This document shows positions 50,493 to 58,961 of a stretch of 64,000 nucleotides of DNA, piece by piece. Source of the DNA: Methanoregula formicica SMSP (GTDB taxonomy: Archaea > Halobacteriota > Methanomicrobia > Methanomicrobiales > Methanospirillaceae); NCBI RefSeq assembly GCF_000327485.1, contig NC_019943.1:1922001-1986000 (forward strand), written 5' to 3'. The first letter of the stretch is position 1; the number at the start of each line of letters is the position of its first letter. A model generated the notes under the pieces. It saw nothing but the letters and a program-made list of their open reading frames with translations. It did not search any database and was not told the DNA's origin. Made by a program: the position numbers and the translations under genes.

Positions 50493-53140
50493 TCGCCCTG
50501 CGGGGGTATACCCGTCGGATCAATGGTGGTGATAAGCCAAAGACCGGCTCTCGCCTTTACACTCCCATCACCCATGATAGGGTGCTCGTGTTCGATACCG
50601 AGACCACGGCAGACCACTACCAGAACCTAAAGATTGGTTACTTTAAACTGTATCAGGATGGGTATCTACAGCGCCACGGCCTTTTCTACCATCCCTATAC
50701 GCTCGACAATACAGAGATGCAGACCCTTGAAACCTTCGCAGCCAAAGAACGCATCCAACTCTTCGAGGTGGACGAGTTTATTGACGGCGTATTTTACAAA
50801 GAGGTATACGAGAACCGGGCGTTGTGCATCGGGTTCAACCTGCCATTCGATATCAGCCGGTTAGCTTTCGAGGTGGGGCAGTCGCGGAAAAACAATAAGG
50901 GCGGGTTTACTCTCGGCCTGTCTTGGCGACAATGGAACCCTCCGGTTATCATCAAAAAGATCGGCAGCGCCCATACCATGAAATTCTCAACACTGGTTGG
51001 CAGCAGGCTACGAGGTTATTTCCCCGGGTACTTTTTGGATGTGCAGACCCTTGCCGAGGTTTTACTGAAGGAAGAACACCTATCCCTCGCCCGCCTTGGC
51101 GAGATCCTGAACCTCAAAAATAAGAAAATCGATGGCGGGGAGCATGGGTATGTCACGGAGAAATACATCGAGTACAACATCCGCGATGTAGCCTGCACCT
51201 ATGAGGCATATACCCGACTTATAGCAGAACTGGAACGATACGGGATCGATATTCCGCCGACTAAGATCTTCAGCTCGGCATCCCTCGGCAAGTATGTCTT
51301 AAGGCAGTTAGGTATCCGGTCGTTCTGCGAGTGCCAGCCTGATTTCCCCCCGGAAACCCTCGGCCACATCATGACAGCTTACTATGGCGGGAGGACGGAA
51401 TGTAAGATCCGAAAGACCCCAACTCGCGTTACCGGTCTAGATTTTACCAGTATGTACCCCTCCGTAACGATGCTGATGGGGTTATGGTCGTTCATTATCG
51501 CCCGCTCCCTTGAGACGAATGACGTAACAGAAGAGATCCGCGCTCTGGTGTCAGAGATCAGTTTATCGTCGTTGCTTGACCGCGAACTTTGGAAAGATAT
51601 GGTTGTGCTGGTGCAAGTCCAGCCGGACGGCGATATTTTCCCGGTACGTGCAGATTACAAAGGCGATGGCCGGATGTTCAACGTCGGAATCAATTGTATT
51701 ACATCCGAGACCCCGCTATGGTATGCCCTCCCGGACGTAATCGCATCAAAGATCCTGACCGGCAAGGCATCGAAGATCCTTCAGGCAATCCGGTTCGTCC
51801 CAAAGGGTGTGCAGGATGATTTGATCCCGTCTAATATCTTAGGCGTCAACCTCGATCCCGCGAAAGATAATCTCATCCAGGTGTTCGTTGAGGAACGGCA
51901 GAAAATCAAACAGCAGCTCAAGGGCACATCAAAGGACGACCCCGCCTTCCCTCAGTTATCCAGCCGGGAACATTCGATGAAGATCCTCGTTAATGCGATG
52001 AGCTACGGGATATTTATTGAACTCAACAAGGAGTCCGACAAAAGCACCTTCGAGGTTTACGGTCTCGATCACTATTCCACTGATGAGAGTTATTACGAGG
52101 AGCCCGGGCAGTACTTTCACCCGATCTTGGGTGTGGTCATCACTGCCGGGTCGCGGTTGTTCTTAGCAATGGCGGAGGCTAGGACTCTCGGACTCGGAGC
52201 GCACCACGCCTATATGGACACGGACAGTATTTTTGCCCCGCCCGAGCATGCAAAAGAGATTGCGGACTTCTTCCAACCCCTTAATCCGTACCGTGTTGAT
52301 ATTCCCCTGCTTAAACAGGACAAAATTGATCTTTGGTTCTATGGTGTCTCATCCAAACGTTATGTTCTGTATCAACATCAGGATGAAAAGATCACGATTA
52401 CTGATTTCAAGTTACACGGCCTCGGACATCTCACCAACCCATTCCCCCGCCGAAAAGGTCACTGGCAGGAAGAGATCTGGCAAGATCTTCTGATGTTGCA
52501 CTATGATCAGATATCCCCGATGGATATAGAACAGAAATACGGCAGTCTCTACGCCCTCACGAAGTTGACGATCAGCACCTACCATGTCTATCATCGCTTC
52601 CGGTCCCTGAATGCGGAAAAAGACTGGCGTGATCAGATAAAGCCCTTCAATTTCTACAATCTGGGATTTCAGACACGGGAGGAGAACGGGAAACGGATTA
52701 AGCCCCTTGCACCATACTCCAAGGAACCGCAAAAAATTGTTCATGCCCCGTTTATTGACTATGAGACCGGCACGATCATGCAGGGATCACGATTCTTTAA
52801 ACCATTATCGAGGACGATCCTCCAATACGTTGATCATCCCGAGCACAAATATCAAGGCGATGTAGGTTTGCTGATCAGGAAGTCGATCAACGTGGATGAC
52901 GTGTTGATCATCGGTAAGGAAGCCAACAAGATCGAGGATCAACCCCTCTTTGTGACCGATGCCCAGATATTCCGGAATAAGAAGAGCATATGCCAGAAGA
53001 TCCTTACCATCCGGCAATGTGATGCAGAGAACGCCGGTGTTGATCGTAAGACCTTTCAGCGGATCAAAAGCCGGATTCAGAATAAAAAGACGATCAACAT
53101 CAAGACCGGGGCAGTTAAGCGGCTCTTGGCGATGTGCTAA
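50489..53140 (+). CDS. polB: Family B DNA polymerase (casposon PolB)
   Basis: 883 aa from the ATG at 50489, four-base overlap with the HNH gene and GGAG 8 bases upstream. Proofreading motifs are intact: ExoI VFDTETTAD (Asp36, Glu38), ExoII GFNLPFDISR, ExoIII YNIRDVACTYE. Polymerase motifs: A GLDFTSMYPSVTML (~317), B KILVNAMSYGIF (~497), C AYMDTDSIF (~574) and KxY SSKRYVLY. It should replicate the element or fill gaps after integration; protein priming is known in some related elements but cannot be judged here. Confidence 0.93.
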   Translation: MIALRGYTRRINGGDKPKTGSRLYTPITHDRVLVFDTETTADHYQNLKIGYFKLYQDGYLQRHGLFYHPYTLDNTEMQTLETFAAKERIQLFEVDEFIDGVFYKEVYENRALCIGFNLPFDISRLAFEVGQSRKNNKGGFTLGLSWRQWNPPVIIKKIGSAHTMKFSTLVGSRLRGYFPGYFLDVQTLAEVLLKEEHLSLARLGEILNLKNKKIDGGEHGYVTEKYIEYNIRDVACTYEAYTRLIAELERYGIDIPPTKIFSSASLGKYVLRQLGIRSFCECQPDFPPETLGHIMTAYYGGRTECKIRKTPTRVTGLDFTSMYPSVTMLMGLWSFIIARSLETNDVTEEIRALVSEISLSSLLDRELWKDMVVLVQVQPDGDIFPVRADYKGDGRMFNVGINCITSETPLWYALPDVIASKILTGKASKILQAIRFVPKGVQDDLIPSNILGVNLDPAKDNLIQVFVEERQKIKQQLKGTSKDDPAFPQLSSREHSMKILVNAMSYGIFIELNKESDKSTFEVYGLDHYSTDESYYEEPGQYFHPILGVVITAGSRLFLAMAEARTLGLGAHHAYMDTDSIFAPPEHAKEIADFFQPLNPYRVDIPLLKQDKIDLWFYGVSSKRYVLYQHQDEKITITDFKLHGLGHLTNPFPRRKGHWQEEIWQDLLMLHYDQISPMDIEQKYGSLYALTKLTISTYHVYHRFRSLNAEKDWRDQIKPFNFYNLGFQTREENGKRIKPLAPYSKEPQKIVHAPFIDYETGTIMQGSRFFKPLSRTILQYVDHPEHKYQGDVGLLIRKSINVDDVLIIGKEANKIEDQPLFVTDAQIFRNKKSICQKILTIRQCDAENAGVDRKTFQRIKSRIQNKKTINIKTGAVKRLLAMC

Positions 53141-53301
53141 TAATGGAAGGAAGTGGAAAAAAGAATTATGTCAATTAGGTACCAAGTTAGTTATTATATT
53201 TTTAAAAATATATTAAACTATTTGGTGTGACGAAAAAAGTAATGATGTGTTAATGATAAAAGAAATCATTTATTTAGATTAATACCAAGTTTCACATATT
53301 G

Positions 53302-56190
53302 ATGCTAACAACAATTGACCAAGATGAATTTCATGCGCAATTATTTAGTCCGAAAAAAGAAAGCAAAGAAGCCGCAATAGGCCAGTTGACCGCGTGTTTT
53401 TTTATTTTTCCAGATAAGGTCGCAGCATGGAATGATCTCCTCCTTTTAACGAATGATGAGGATTCTGCGATAGGACGCAGAGCAGCACAAGCCCTCGGAT
53501 TTGCCTATGCGTATATGCCTAACAAAAAAAAGGCATGGGAGGATATTCACCGCATTTGCAAACATAAAGAGTACCCTGTTCGACAAGGCATCGTGAAAGC
53601 TATAAGACTTGCTTTTGTACATATTCCCGACAAGAAAGTAGCGTGGAAAACCCTCTTAAAATTGGTTCATGATAAAAATCGATTTGTTAGAGAGGATGCA
53701 GTAAGGGCACTCAAATTAACATATTCCTATTTTCCCGATATCAATGTGGTATGGGATGAATTCGTTCGACTTAGCAAAAATAAGGATTTTAATATACAAT
53801 GGATTTCCGTTGGTGCTCTTGGAGATGTCTATGCTCATGTTCCTGACAAGGAAGCAGCATGGAATACATATTTGAAAATAATCTACTATCCGGGCAGTGT
53901 TATTGGAAGCGTAGCCCTTCATACTCTTGGAAAATTTTTTGCATATATCCCTGATAAAGAGTCTGCATGGAGTACAATTTTAACCTTATCGAGTCATCAT
54001 GAATCAGCTATACGAGCACTTATTGCATACAATATCGGTTGCGTCTATCGTCATGTTCCTGATAAGGCAATTGCGTGGAATGTTCTCTTGAACTTGTCTA
54101 ATGATCCAGATTCAGATGTACGAGATAAATTAGTAGAGTCACTTGGAAAGATCTATCCGGATATCCCTGACAAGGAAGCAGCATGGAATATTCTTTTAAC
54201 CTTAGCTAATGATCCGGATTATTTTGTTAAAATGCGTACCGCAGATGCTCTTGGAAAGATCTTTTCGCATATCCCTGACAAGGAAGCAGCATGGGATACT
54301 CTTCTAACCTTATCCAGTGTTCCGGATTATTTTGTTAAAACGAGTACCGCAGATGCTCTTGGAAAGATCTTTTCGCATATCCCTGACAAGGAAGCAGCAT
54401 GGGATACTCTTCTAACCTTATCCTGTGATTCGGATTCGAGAGTTCGAGAGAGGGCAGTACTAGCTCTTGGGAATGTCTATTCTGATATCCCCAACAAGAA
54501 AAGAGCATGGGATACTATCCTGAAATCGACTAATGATCCAGACTCACGTATTCAAATGCGAGCATTACATTCTCTTGGAATGATTTTTGCTGATATCCCT
54601 GACAAGGAAATAGCGTGGAATACTCTTCTAACCTTATCCCATGATCCGGATTTAAACGTTCGAATAGGTGTGGTACAAACACTTGGGAAAATCTATGCCC
54701 ATGCTCCAGAAACAGGAGTAGCTTGGAATACTCTTAAAAAATTTTCCAAGGATAAAAACGGACATGTTCGAATAGAAGCATTACACGCGATAAGATCTGC
54801 ATATCCCTTCCTAGTGAATAAGGAACTAGCAAAAGAAACAATTCTACAGTTAACACAAGATATTGATCCCACCGTCAGAATTTTCGCATTCCACACCGCA
54901 GGTACAATTTCTATTCAGATAGCGTGCGATCTTGATAATGATAATTTATTTCGATCAGAACTTGAAAATGCAATGCGTTTTTTTGAGCAATCGTATCAGG
55001 AATCTGAATTACTCTCTGAACAAGAAAAAATGGATAAAAATCCCGCTCAAATTTGTTATCCTTTATACAAAGCATTTTACGCGGTTACTTTTCAGAAAAA
55101 AACATTAAATGAAACTGTAGAAAAATTCATTTTAGAGGCGCAAAATGCCATTATCCGTTCAGATGCCCGTGAGCAACTTATCATAATCATCGAAAAACTT
55201 GCGAATGCTCTCACGGAAGTGGAAGGTCTACATATCCATGATCCCACACTTAATACCCGTTTATCTGCATGCAGTCAATATTGTTCCGAGGCAGAGGCAC
55301 TGATCGAATCTGTTGAAAACGAAAGACCGTATGCTGCAGGGATAATGAGAAAAGGGGCGCAGATTGTCCGACGTGACATCGATGAAATTAATGCAGAAAT
55401 TTATGCACAAGCAGAGGAGATTTGTCAACTTACAAGAAAAAAATCTCCCCCGATAAAAGAACTGGGTGTTGATATTCACCGTCTAGTGAAACAAATTAAA
55501 GAAAATAATGATGTTAAGAATGTGACACGAGAGACAATTCAAGGAATAAATGATAAGATCTCTCTTATACCCCCAAGCGTCCTCCAACCAGAACTCGGGA
55601 AAGCGATTAAAGCACTTCTTTCAATTATTCAAGACTCCATTGTTAAGGAAGATCATCAACAAATTCGCAATTCGTTAGATGAACTCAAACAACTTATTCT
55701 GAAGGTCGATTCGCATATCGATGAACTCGAACATACAATACTCGCACGATTTGATAAAACTGAACAAAAGATTATCGGAGGAATAATCTCTGAACTCAGT
55801 AAGACCGATAAGCAAATTACCAATGATATTTTTGTTGCCCTTGAAGAGCAGAAATTAAGTCAAAAGGATCTGACTGAATTAAAACAAATCGTGAAAAAAA
55901 CTAATGAGATTCTTATCGAAATCAAGAATGATGTTCATGAGAATCAGCAAGGATTTTCAGATAGAATTGAACAATTTATTGAACTACAGAATAACCCTGC
56001 TGATTATGCGGTAAAACATCAAATACTCGTTAGCATCCCAATTCTACCCTTTGTATCTTACAATGTAACTGTAGGTTCACCAGCAGTTAAATTAAGAACA
56101 TTATGGGAAGGTGTGAAAGGGATTTGGAAAAAATTGCCTAAATCACATCCAGAAAATTTCATGTATAACGATTATGCAAATTCCCCCTAG
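53302..56190 (+). CDS. HEAT-repeat / coiled-coil protein, casposon cargo
   Basis: 962 aa from the ATG at 53302 (preceded by in-frame TTG). Residues ~20-540 are about 13 HEAT-type units of ~39 aa with consensus IPDKEAAWNTLLxLSxDPDS then xVRxxAxxALGKIY. The middle units are almost identical at DNA level (54240-54420), showing recent repeat amplification. The C-terminal ~400 residues form long helices and coiled coil (DELKQLILKVDSHIDELEHT ... EQKLSQKDLTELKQIVKKTN). No enzymatic motif was seen. Such HEAT proteins are abundant in Methanomicrobiales; here it could be a binding or defence scaffold. Confidence 0.85.
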   Translation: MLTTIDQDEFHAQLFSPKKESKEAAIGQLTACFFIFPDKVAAWNDLLLLTNDEDSAIGRRAAQALGFAYAYMPNKKKAWEDIHRICKHKEYPVRQGIVKAIRLAFVHIPDKKVAWKTLLKLVHDKNRFVREDAVRALKLTYSYFPDINVVWDEFVRLSKNKDFNIQWISVGALGDVYAHVPDKEAAWNTYLKIIYYPGSVIGSVALHTLGKFFAYIPDKESAWSTILTLSSHHESAIRALIAYNIGCVYRHVPDKAIAWNVLLNLSNDPDSDVRDKLVESLGKIYPDIPDKEAAWNILLTLANDPDYFVKMRTADALGKIFSHIPDKEAAWDTLLTLSSVPDYFVKTSTADALGKIFSHIPDKEAAWDTLLTLSCDSDSRVRERAVLALGNVYSDIPNKKRAWDTILKSTNDPDSRIQMRALHSLGMIFADIPDKEIAWNTLLTLSHDPDLNVRIGVVQTLGKIYAHAPETGVAWNTLKKFSKDKNGHVRIEALHAIRSAYPFLVNKELAKETILQLTQDIDPTVRIFAFHTAGTISIQIACDLDNDNLFRSELENAMRFFEQSYQESELLSEQEKMDKNPAQICYPLYKAFYAVTFQKKTLNETVEKFILEAQNAIIRSDAREQLIIIIEKLANALTEVEGLHIHDPTLNTRLSACSQYCSEAEALIESVENERPYAAGIMRKGAQIVRRDIDEINAEIYAQAEEICQLTRKKSPPIKELGVDIHRLVKQIKENNDVKNVTRETIQGINDKISLIPPSVLQPELGKAIKALLSIIQDSIVKEDHQQIRNSLDELKQLILKVDSHIDELEHTILARFDKTEQKIIGGIISELSKTDKQITNDIFVALEEQKLSQKDLTELKQIVKKTNEILIEIKNDVHENQQGFSDRIEQFIELQNNPADYAVKHQILVSIPILPFVSYNVTVGSPAVKLRTLWEGVKGIWKKLPKSHPENFMYNDYANSP

Positions 56191-56663
56191 TCGTACTCAA
56201 ACTCAAGAATAGTTTATAATATAATTCTCTCTTCTTTTGTGGAATAATTTTGTTAAAAAATTAAGACCGGTTTGAATGAGATTAATGACGAATTTTCAAG
56301 AAATTGGTATCAGTTATGCGGGCAGTATAATAGGATGATAAAAGCGATTTTACAAGAGTGGCATTTTTTTTGGGATACCTATATTCAAACATTATTACAA
56401 AAATTGAGAGAGGAAAAATTCTGTGTTATAATCAAAATCTTTGAATCTGTAAATCTTACTTATTTTCAGAAATGGCATAATTATACAGTGTAAAATTAAC
56501 AATAAACGATAATCATCGCGCGTTTAGTAGTTTAAGAGATGTACATGCATTAAAAAGATGAAAAAAGCTCAAAATGGTGAGTGGGGGGCGAAAAGTTGAT
56601 ATTGTGGAGTGGGTTGACCTAAGATTAGGCGATTAATATTTAATCGCTTAGAAGAGGATCAAC
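56191..56663. other. Casposon right-end non-coding stretch with partial TIR
   Basis: AT-rich. A 73-codon frame from TTG (56272) covers the partial terminal repeat at 56348-56383 and is not accepted as a gene. No other structure was recognised. Confidence 0.6.
56348..56383 (-). repeat. Internal degenerate copy of the casposon terminal repeat
   Basis: Matches the outer ~37 bp of the right terminal repeat (TTTTACAAGAGTGGCA then a T-run, GGGATA and CTATT) with one extra T and two substitutions, in the same orientation, 0.6 kb inside the right end. It lacks the final TACCC and has no target-site sequence next to it. Confidence 0.75.
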
Positions 56664-56858
56664 GTGAAGAAGAAAATCAAACAGAACACACCGGAATATA
56701 CCTGTTTTGAATGTGGAAGTTCGAATCTTATTATCGATGAATACAATGCCGAGGACTGGGAAGGCGCCGGGGAAGCAGAATTAGCAGAAAGAGAATTAGG
56801 TAATCATGGGACTCTAACTTGTCTTGATTGTGGATCAACGCAAGAATTTGATAATTAA
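56664..56858 (+). CDS. Small zinc-ribbon protein (64 aa) near casposon right end
   Basis: GTG start at 56664 with GAGG six bases upstream. Two knuckles, YTCFECGSSNLIIDEYN and TLTCLDCGSTQEFDN, flank an acidic/Ala-rich helix (EGAGEAELAERELG). A zinc-ribbon that could bind nucleic acid or a protein partner. It lies between the internal TIR-like copy and the true right end, so it may have been gained separately from the rest of the element. Confidence 0.75.
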   Translation: MKKKIKQNTPEYTCFECGSSNLIIDEYNAEDWEGAGEAELAERELGNHGTLTCLDCGSTQEFDN

Positions 56859-56901
56859 AAACCGATAATACCAATTTGTAATTATCAACAATTTTAAAAA
56901 G

Positions 56902-56982
56902 AGCGCGCCGCACTTGCGGAGCCTTCGCTGTTGAGTGAACCAGTTTTACAAGAGTGGCATTTTTTCGGGATAACTATTACCC
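56902..56982 (-). repeat. Casposon terminal inverted repeat, right
   Basis: 81 bp, the exact reverse complement of 42119-42199, ending at 56982 (...AACTATTACCC). The target duplication follows immediately. Confidence 0.96.
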
Positions 56983-56996
56983 AAGAAACGTATGCG
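56983..56996. repeat. Casposon target-site duplication, right copy (tRNA-Leu 3' end)
   Basis: AAGAAACGTATGCG. On the tRNA strand this reads CGCATACGTTTCTT: the last three acceptor-stem bases CGC, discriminator A, and ten downstream bases. The tRNA is therefore left complete after insertion. Confidence 0.95.
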
Positions 56997-57077
56997 AGGG
57001 ATGGGATTCGAACCCAAGAACTCCTACGAGATTAGGCCCTCAACCTAACGCCTTTGACCTGGCTTGGCTACCCTCGC
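56993..57077 (-). tRNA. tRNA-Leu (anticodon GAG), casposon target
   Basis: Read on the minus strand: acceptor GCGAGGG (57077-57071) pairs with CCCTCGC, anticodon arm TTAGG-TTGAGGG-CCTAA gives anticodon GAG, a long variable arm marks a class II tRNA, and GGGTTCGAATCCC is the T-arm. The discriminator base is A at 56993; CCA is not encoded. The immediate upstream sequence lacks a clear TATA box. The casposon inserted with its right end abutting the 3' end. Confidence 0.95.
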
Positions 57078-57137
57078 ATGGGGGTAAAATCTCTGAGGGA
57101 TCTTGCTGGCAGCGATGCAGCGAACAACCCTTGTCCA

Positions 57138-57181
57138 AGGCCCTCAACCTAACGCCTTTGACCTGGCTTGGCTACCCTCGC
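57138..57181 (-). pseudogene. Truncated tRNA-Leu 5' half (44 nt)
   Basis: Identical to the first 44 bases of the intact tRNA-Leu (acceptor 5' strand, D-arm, anticodon GAG and first bases of the 3' anticodon stem), then diverges. It is on the same strand, ~60 bp upstream of the intact gene. It cannot form a full tRNA. Confidence 0.9.
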
Positions 57182-57206
57182 TCGTGCCATAACAAAGAGG
57201 TTGTCT

Positions 57207-57218
57207 ATCTAATAAAAA
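57207..57218 (-). promoter_or_regulatory. TATA-like promoter upstream of the tRNA-Leu fragment
   Basis: Minus-strand TTTTTATTAGAT ends 26 bp before the tRNA fragment, correct for an archaeal box A. The intact tRNA has no equivalent, so it may be transcribed from here after the fragment. Confidence 0.5.
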
Positions 57219-57400
57219 CTTGTGCAAGTTCGGTTCTTTCCGGCCAATGATGCAGGGAAGCGCAGGAACAGCACGCAGGCGCCACGGGCCGGATCCGGTG
57301 CGATGATGCCCTGCAGAAAAACCGGTAACCGGCGCTATTCACCAGTGCCGCAGAAAAAGCATCGCTGTATATTTATACGCGCCGTTCCCAGTCCTAACGT

Positions 57401-57901
57401 ATGTGGTCTGATATCATCCACGAGTTTTCAGACTCACCCTCGCAGAGCCGCGTAGTGCGGTTCCTGCTCGAGAACGGGTTCGGGGTACGGGAGGACGGCA
57501 GGATCAGCTGCAACGGGATCGAGGTGCCGGCAACCGCCGTGGCTAAAGCTATTGGCTCGGACCGCCGGGTCGTTGATTCGACGGCACGCCATATTCTCGA
57601 CCGGCCGATGCTTCGCGAGATCTTCCTGAACATGCGGGCAACACCGGACCTCTCCCGGGTTGCCGAGAAACTTGGGTTTACCGTCATCACGGTGCTCCCC
57701 CGGGACGCAAACGAGAAGGGCATTATCGGTGCAGCAGTCCGTGTACTCACCGAACACAACCTCTCGATCCGGCAGATCTTTGTCACCGATCCCCGGTTCT
57801 CAGAGGAACCCAAACTGGTCATCATCATCGAGGATGTTCTTCCCGTAGGGACGATAGAGGCGATCCGTGCGCTCCCGCAGGTGAAGCAGGTCATCATCTG
57901 A
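57401..57901 (+). CDS. ACT-domain amino-acid-binding regulator (COG2061-like)
   Basis: 166 aa. An N-terminal HTH-like region (SQSRVVRFLLENGFGVREDG, VPATAVAKAIGSDRRVVDST) precedes an ACT domain: TVLPRDANEKGIIGAAVRVL, TEHNLSIRQIFVTDP and PKLVIIIEDVLPVGTIEAI. Archaeal proteins of this kind are predicted to regulate amino acid metabolism by sensing an amino acid. A TATA-like TATATTTATAC lies upstream (57368-57378). It is convergent with the HD/TFE operon. Confidence 0.85.
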   Translation: MWSDIIHEFSDSPSQSRVVRFLLENGFGVREDGRISCNGIEVPATAVAKAIGSDRRVVDSTARHILDRPMLREIFLNMRATPDLSRVAEKLGFTVITVLPRDANEKGIIGAAVRVLTEHNLSIRQIFVTDPRFSEEPKLVIIIEDVLPVGTIEAIRALPQVKQVII

Positions 57902-57931
57902 AAAAAGAGAAGAATCCGGCACCTTGCCGGT

Positions 57932-58447
57932 TCATGGTTGTTTTTGCGTATTACACAACCGCTCTACTTCCTGCGAAAGCCGGTACATCCGCTGGCGGAT
58001 TTCCTCAGGAAGGTGGATGGCTGATGCGAGGCTCTCTTCAATGGTCACGCGGGTGGTGCCAGCGATAAGGTTGTCGGCATGCGTCACGATCTTCTCCTCA
58101 ATTGTCCGGGGCATGCAGTCGCGGGCGTCGAGGCCGAGAGCAACGCACTCTTCGGCCGTGAGGCCGGCGCCCAGGTGGCACTCAACGATCCGGACAACGG
58201 GTTCGGGAAATCCCCATGAGCGGAGCAGGTCGGCGCCTGCCTGGGCATGCCGGACCGAGTGATCGATGCTCCTTCCGATGTCATGGAGCCATGCACCGGT
58301 CTCGACAAGAGAATAGTCTGCATCCGGGCAGCGGGCAGCGTATTCGCACGCGCAATCGCGGACCGCCCGGCAGTGGTCAATGACTTTTCTGCTGCAGCCT
58401 GCCTCCCGCAGCAGTTCTTCCGGCGGTATGTTTGTCCGGTCAGGCAT
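57932..58447 (-). CDS. HD-domain protein (TIGR00295 family)
   Basis: 171 aa. Metal-ligand motifs: VIDHCRAVRDCACEYAARC (His), ETGAWLHDIGRSIDHSVRH (HD), IVECHLGAGLTAEEC, and IVTHADNLIAGTTRV (Asp). It matches the archaeal TIGR00295 HD hydrolase family; substrate unknown. It overlaps the end of tfe by 8 bp as the last gene of the operon 60841-57932. Confidence 0.9.
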   Translation of the reverse strand: MPDRTNIPPEELLREAGCSRKVIDHCRAVRDCACEYAARCPDADYSLVETGAWLHDIGRSIDHSVRHAQAGADLLRSWGFPEPVVRIVECHLGAGLTAEECVALGLDARDCMPRTIEEKIVTHADNLIAGTTRVTIEESLASAIHLPEEIRQRMYRLSQEVERLCNTQKQP

Positions 58448-58961
58448 GACCCAGCGATTTTTTTATCGCATCAATGCGTTCCTTTAACGACTTGAGGAGG
58501 ACTTCGTTGTCGAAATGCCCCAGCGGCTGATCGCAGTCCGGGCACGTGAAATCGGTGTTCATTGCCTGCGGGAACGTCATGATCTGGTGAGAGTCCTTGC
58601 AGATGTAAAAGTCGTTCTCCTCCTCGTACCTCTCACGGCGCGAGAGCTTGTCCAGCACGACTTCCATGTCTTCCCGGATTGCATCATAAATATGATCGGT
58701 CCGGAGCTGCCAGAGATAGGTGAGCCAGCCGGTTTCATTGTTCTTGATCCGGTGGTACTCGGCGAGCCTACGCTCGTACAGGGTATAGAGGGTGTGGCGG
58801 ACCGAGTTTAAGTTGATCCCCGTGCTTGCAGCAAGGTCCTCGTCGCTGTGCTCGCCTTCAGAGGGGAATCGTTCGAGAAGATCGAGGCCCTCGTCGCCGA
58901 CAAGACGGTGGAGGTAAGCGCGGACAGCCGGGTCGTTCAGCGTTTCTTCGGTTGGATCCAT
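58440..58961 (-). CDS. tfe: Transcription factor E (TFE/TFIIE-alpha)
   Basis: 173 aa. N-terminal winged helix: DPAVRAYLHRLVGDEGLDLLERF, SDEDLAASTGINLNSVRHTLYTLYERRLAEYHRIK. C-terminal zinc ribbon: NDFYICKDSHQIMTF ... FTCPDCDQPLGHFDN (the first knuckle has only one Cys). TFE stabilises the open promoter complex with TBP, TFB and RNA polymerase. It overlaps the ATP-grasp gene by one base and the HD gene by eight. Confidence 0.95.
   Translation of the reverse strand: MDPTEETLNDPAVRAYLHRLVGDEGLDLLERFPSEGEHSDEDLAASTGINLNSVRHTLYTLYERRLAEYHRIKNNETGWLTYLWQLRTDHIYDAIREDMEVVLDKLSRRERYEEENDFYICKDSHQIMTFPQAMNTDFTCPDCDQPLGHFDNEVLLKSLKERIDAIKKSLGHA

Larger units (their letters stand above)
42119..56982. 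mobile_element. Casposon (Cas1-integrase self-synthesising transposon), complete, 14,864 bp
   Basis: Bounded by 81-bp perfect terminal inverted repeats and a 14-bp target duplication at the 3' end of a tRNA-Leu gene. It carries the casposon hallmark genes: Cas1 endonuclease/integrase, family B DNA polymerase, HNH nuclease and HTH proteins. The left arm (minus strand) is wHTH-cas1-GmrSD-HEPN; the right arm (plus strand) is RHH-HTH-HTH-HNH-polB-HEAT. GmrSD, HEPN and HEAT genes are more AT-rich than the core and look like acquired cargo. No CRISPR array or cas2 was seen. Casposons are known from related methanogens; which described family this belongs to needs sequence comparison. Confidence 0.96.

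Noticed and set aside
56272-56493. 73-codon reading frame at the casposon right end
   Set aside because: It begins at TTG and largely translates the internal terminal-repeat copy.
42119-56982. CRISPR-Cas locus, because a cas1 gene is present
   Set aside because: No direct-repeat/spacer array, no cas2 and no effector genes were seen. The terminal repeats, target duplication, PolB and HNH fit a casposon instead.
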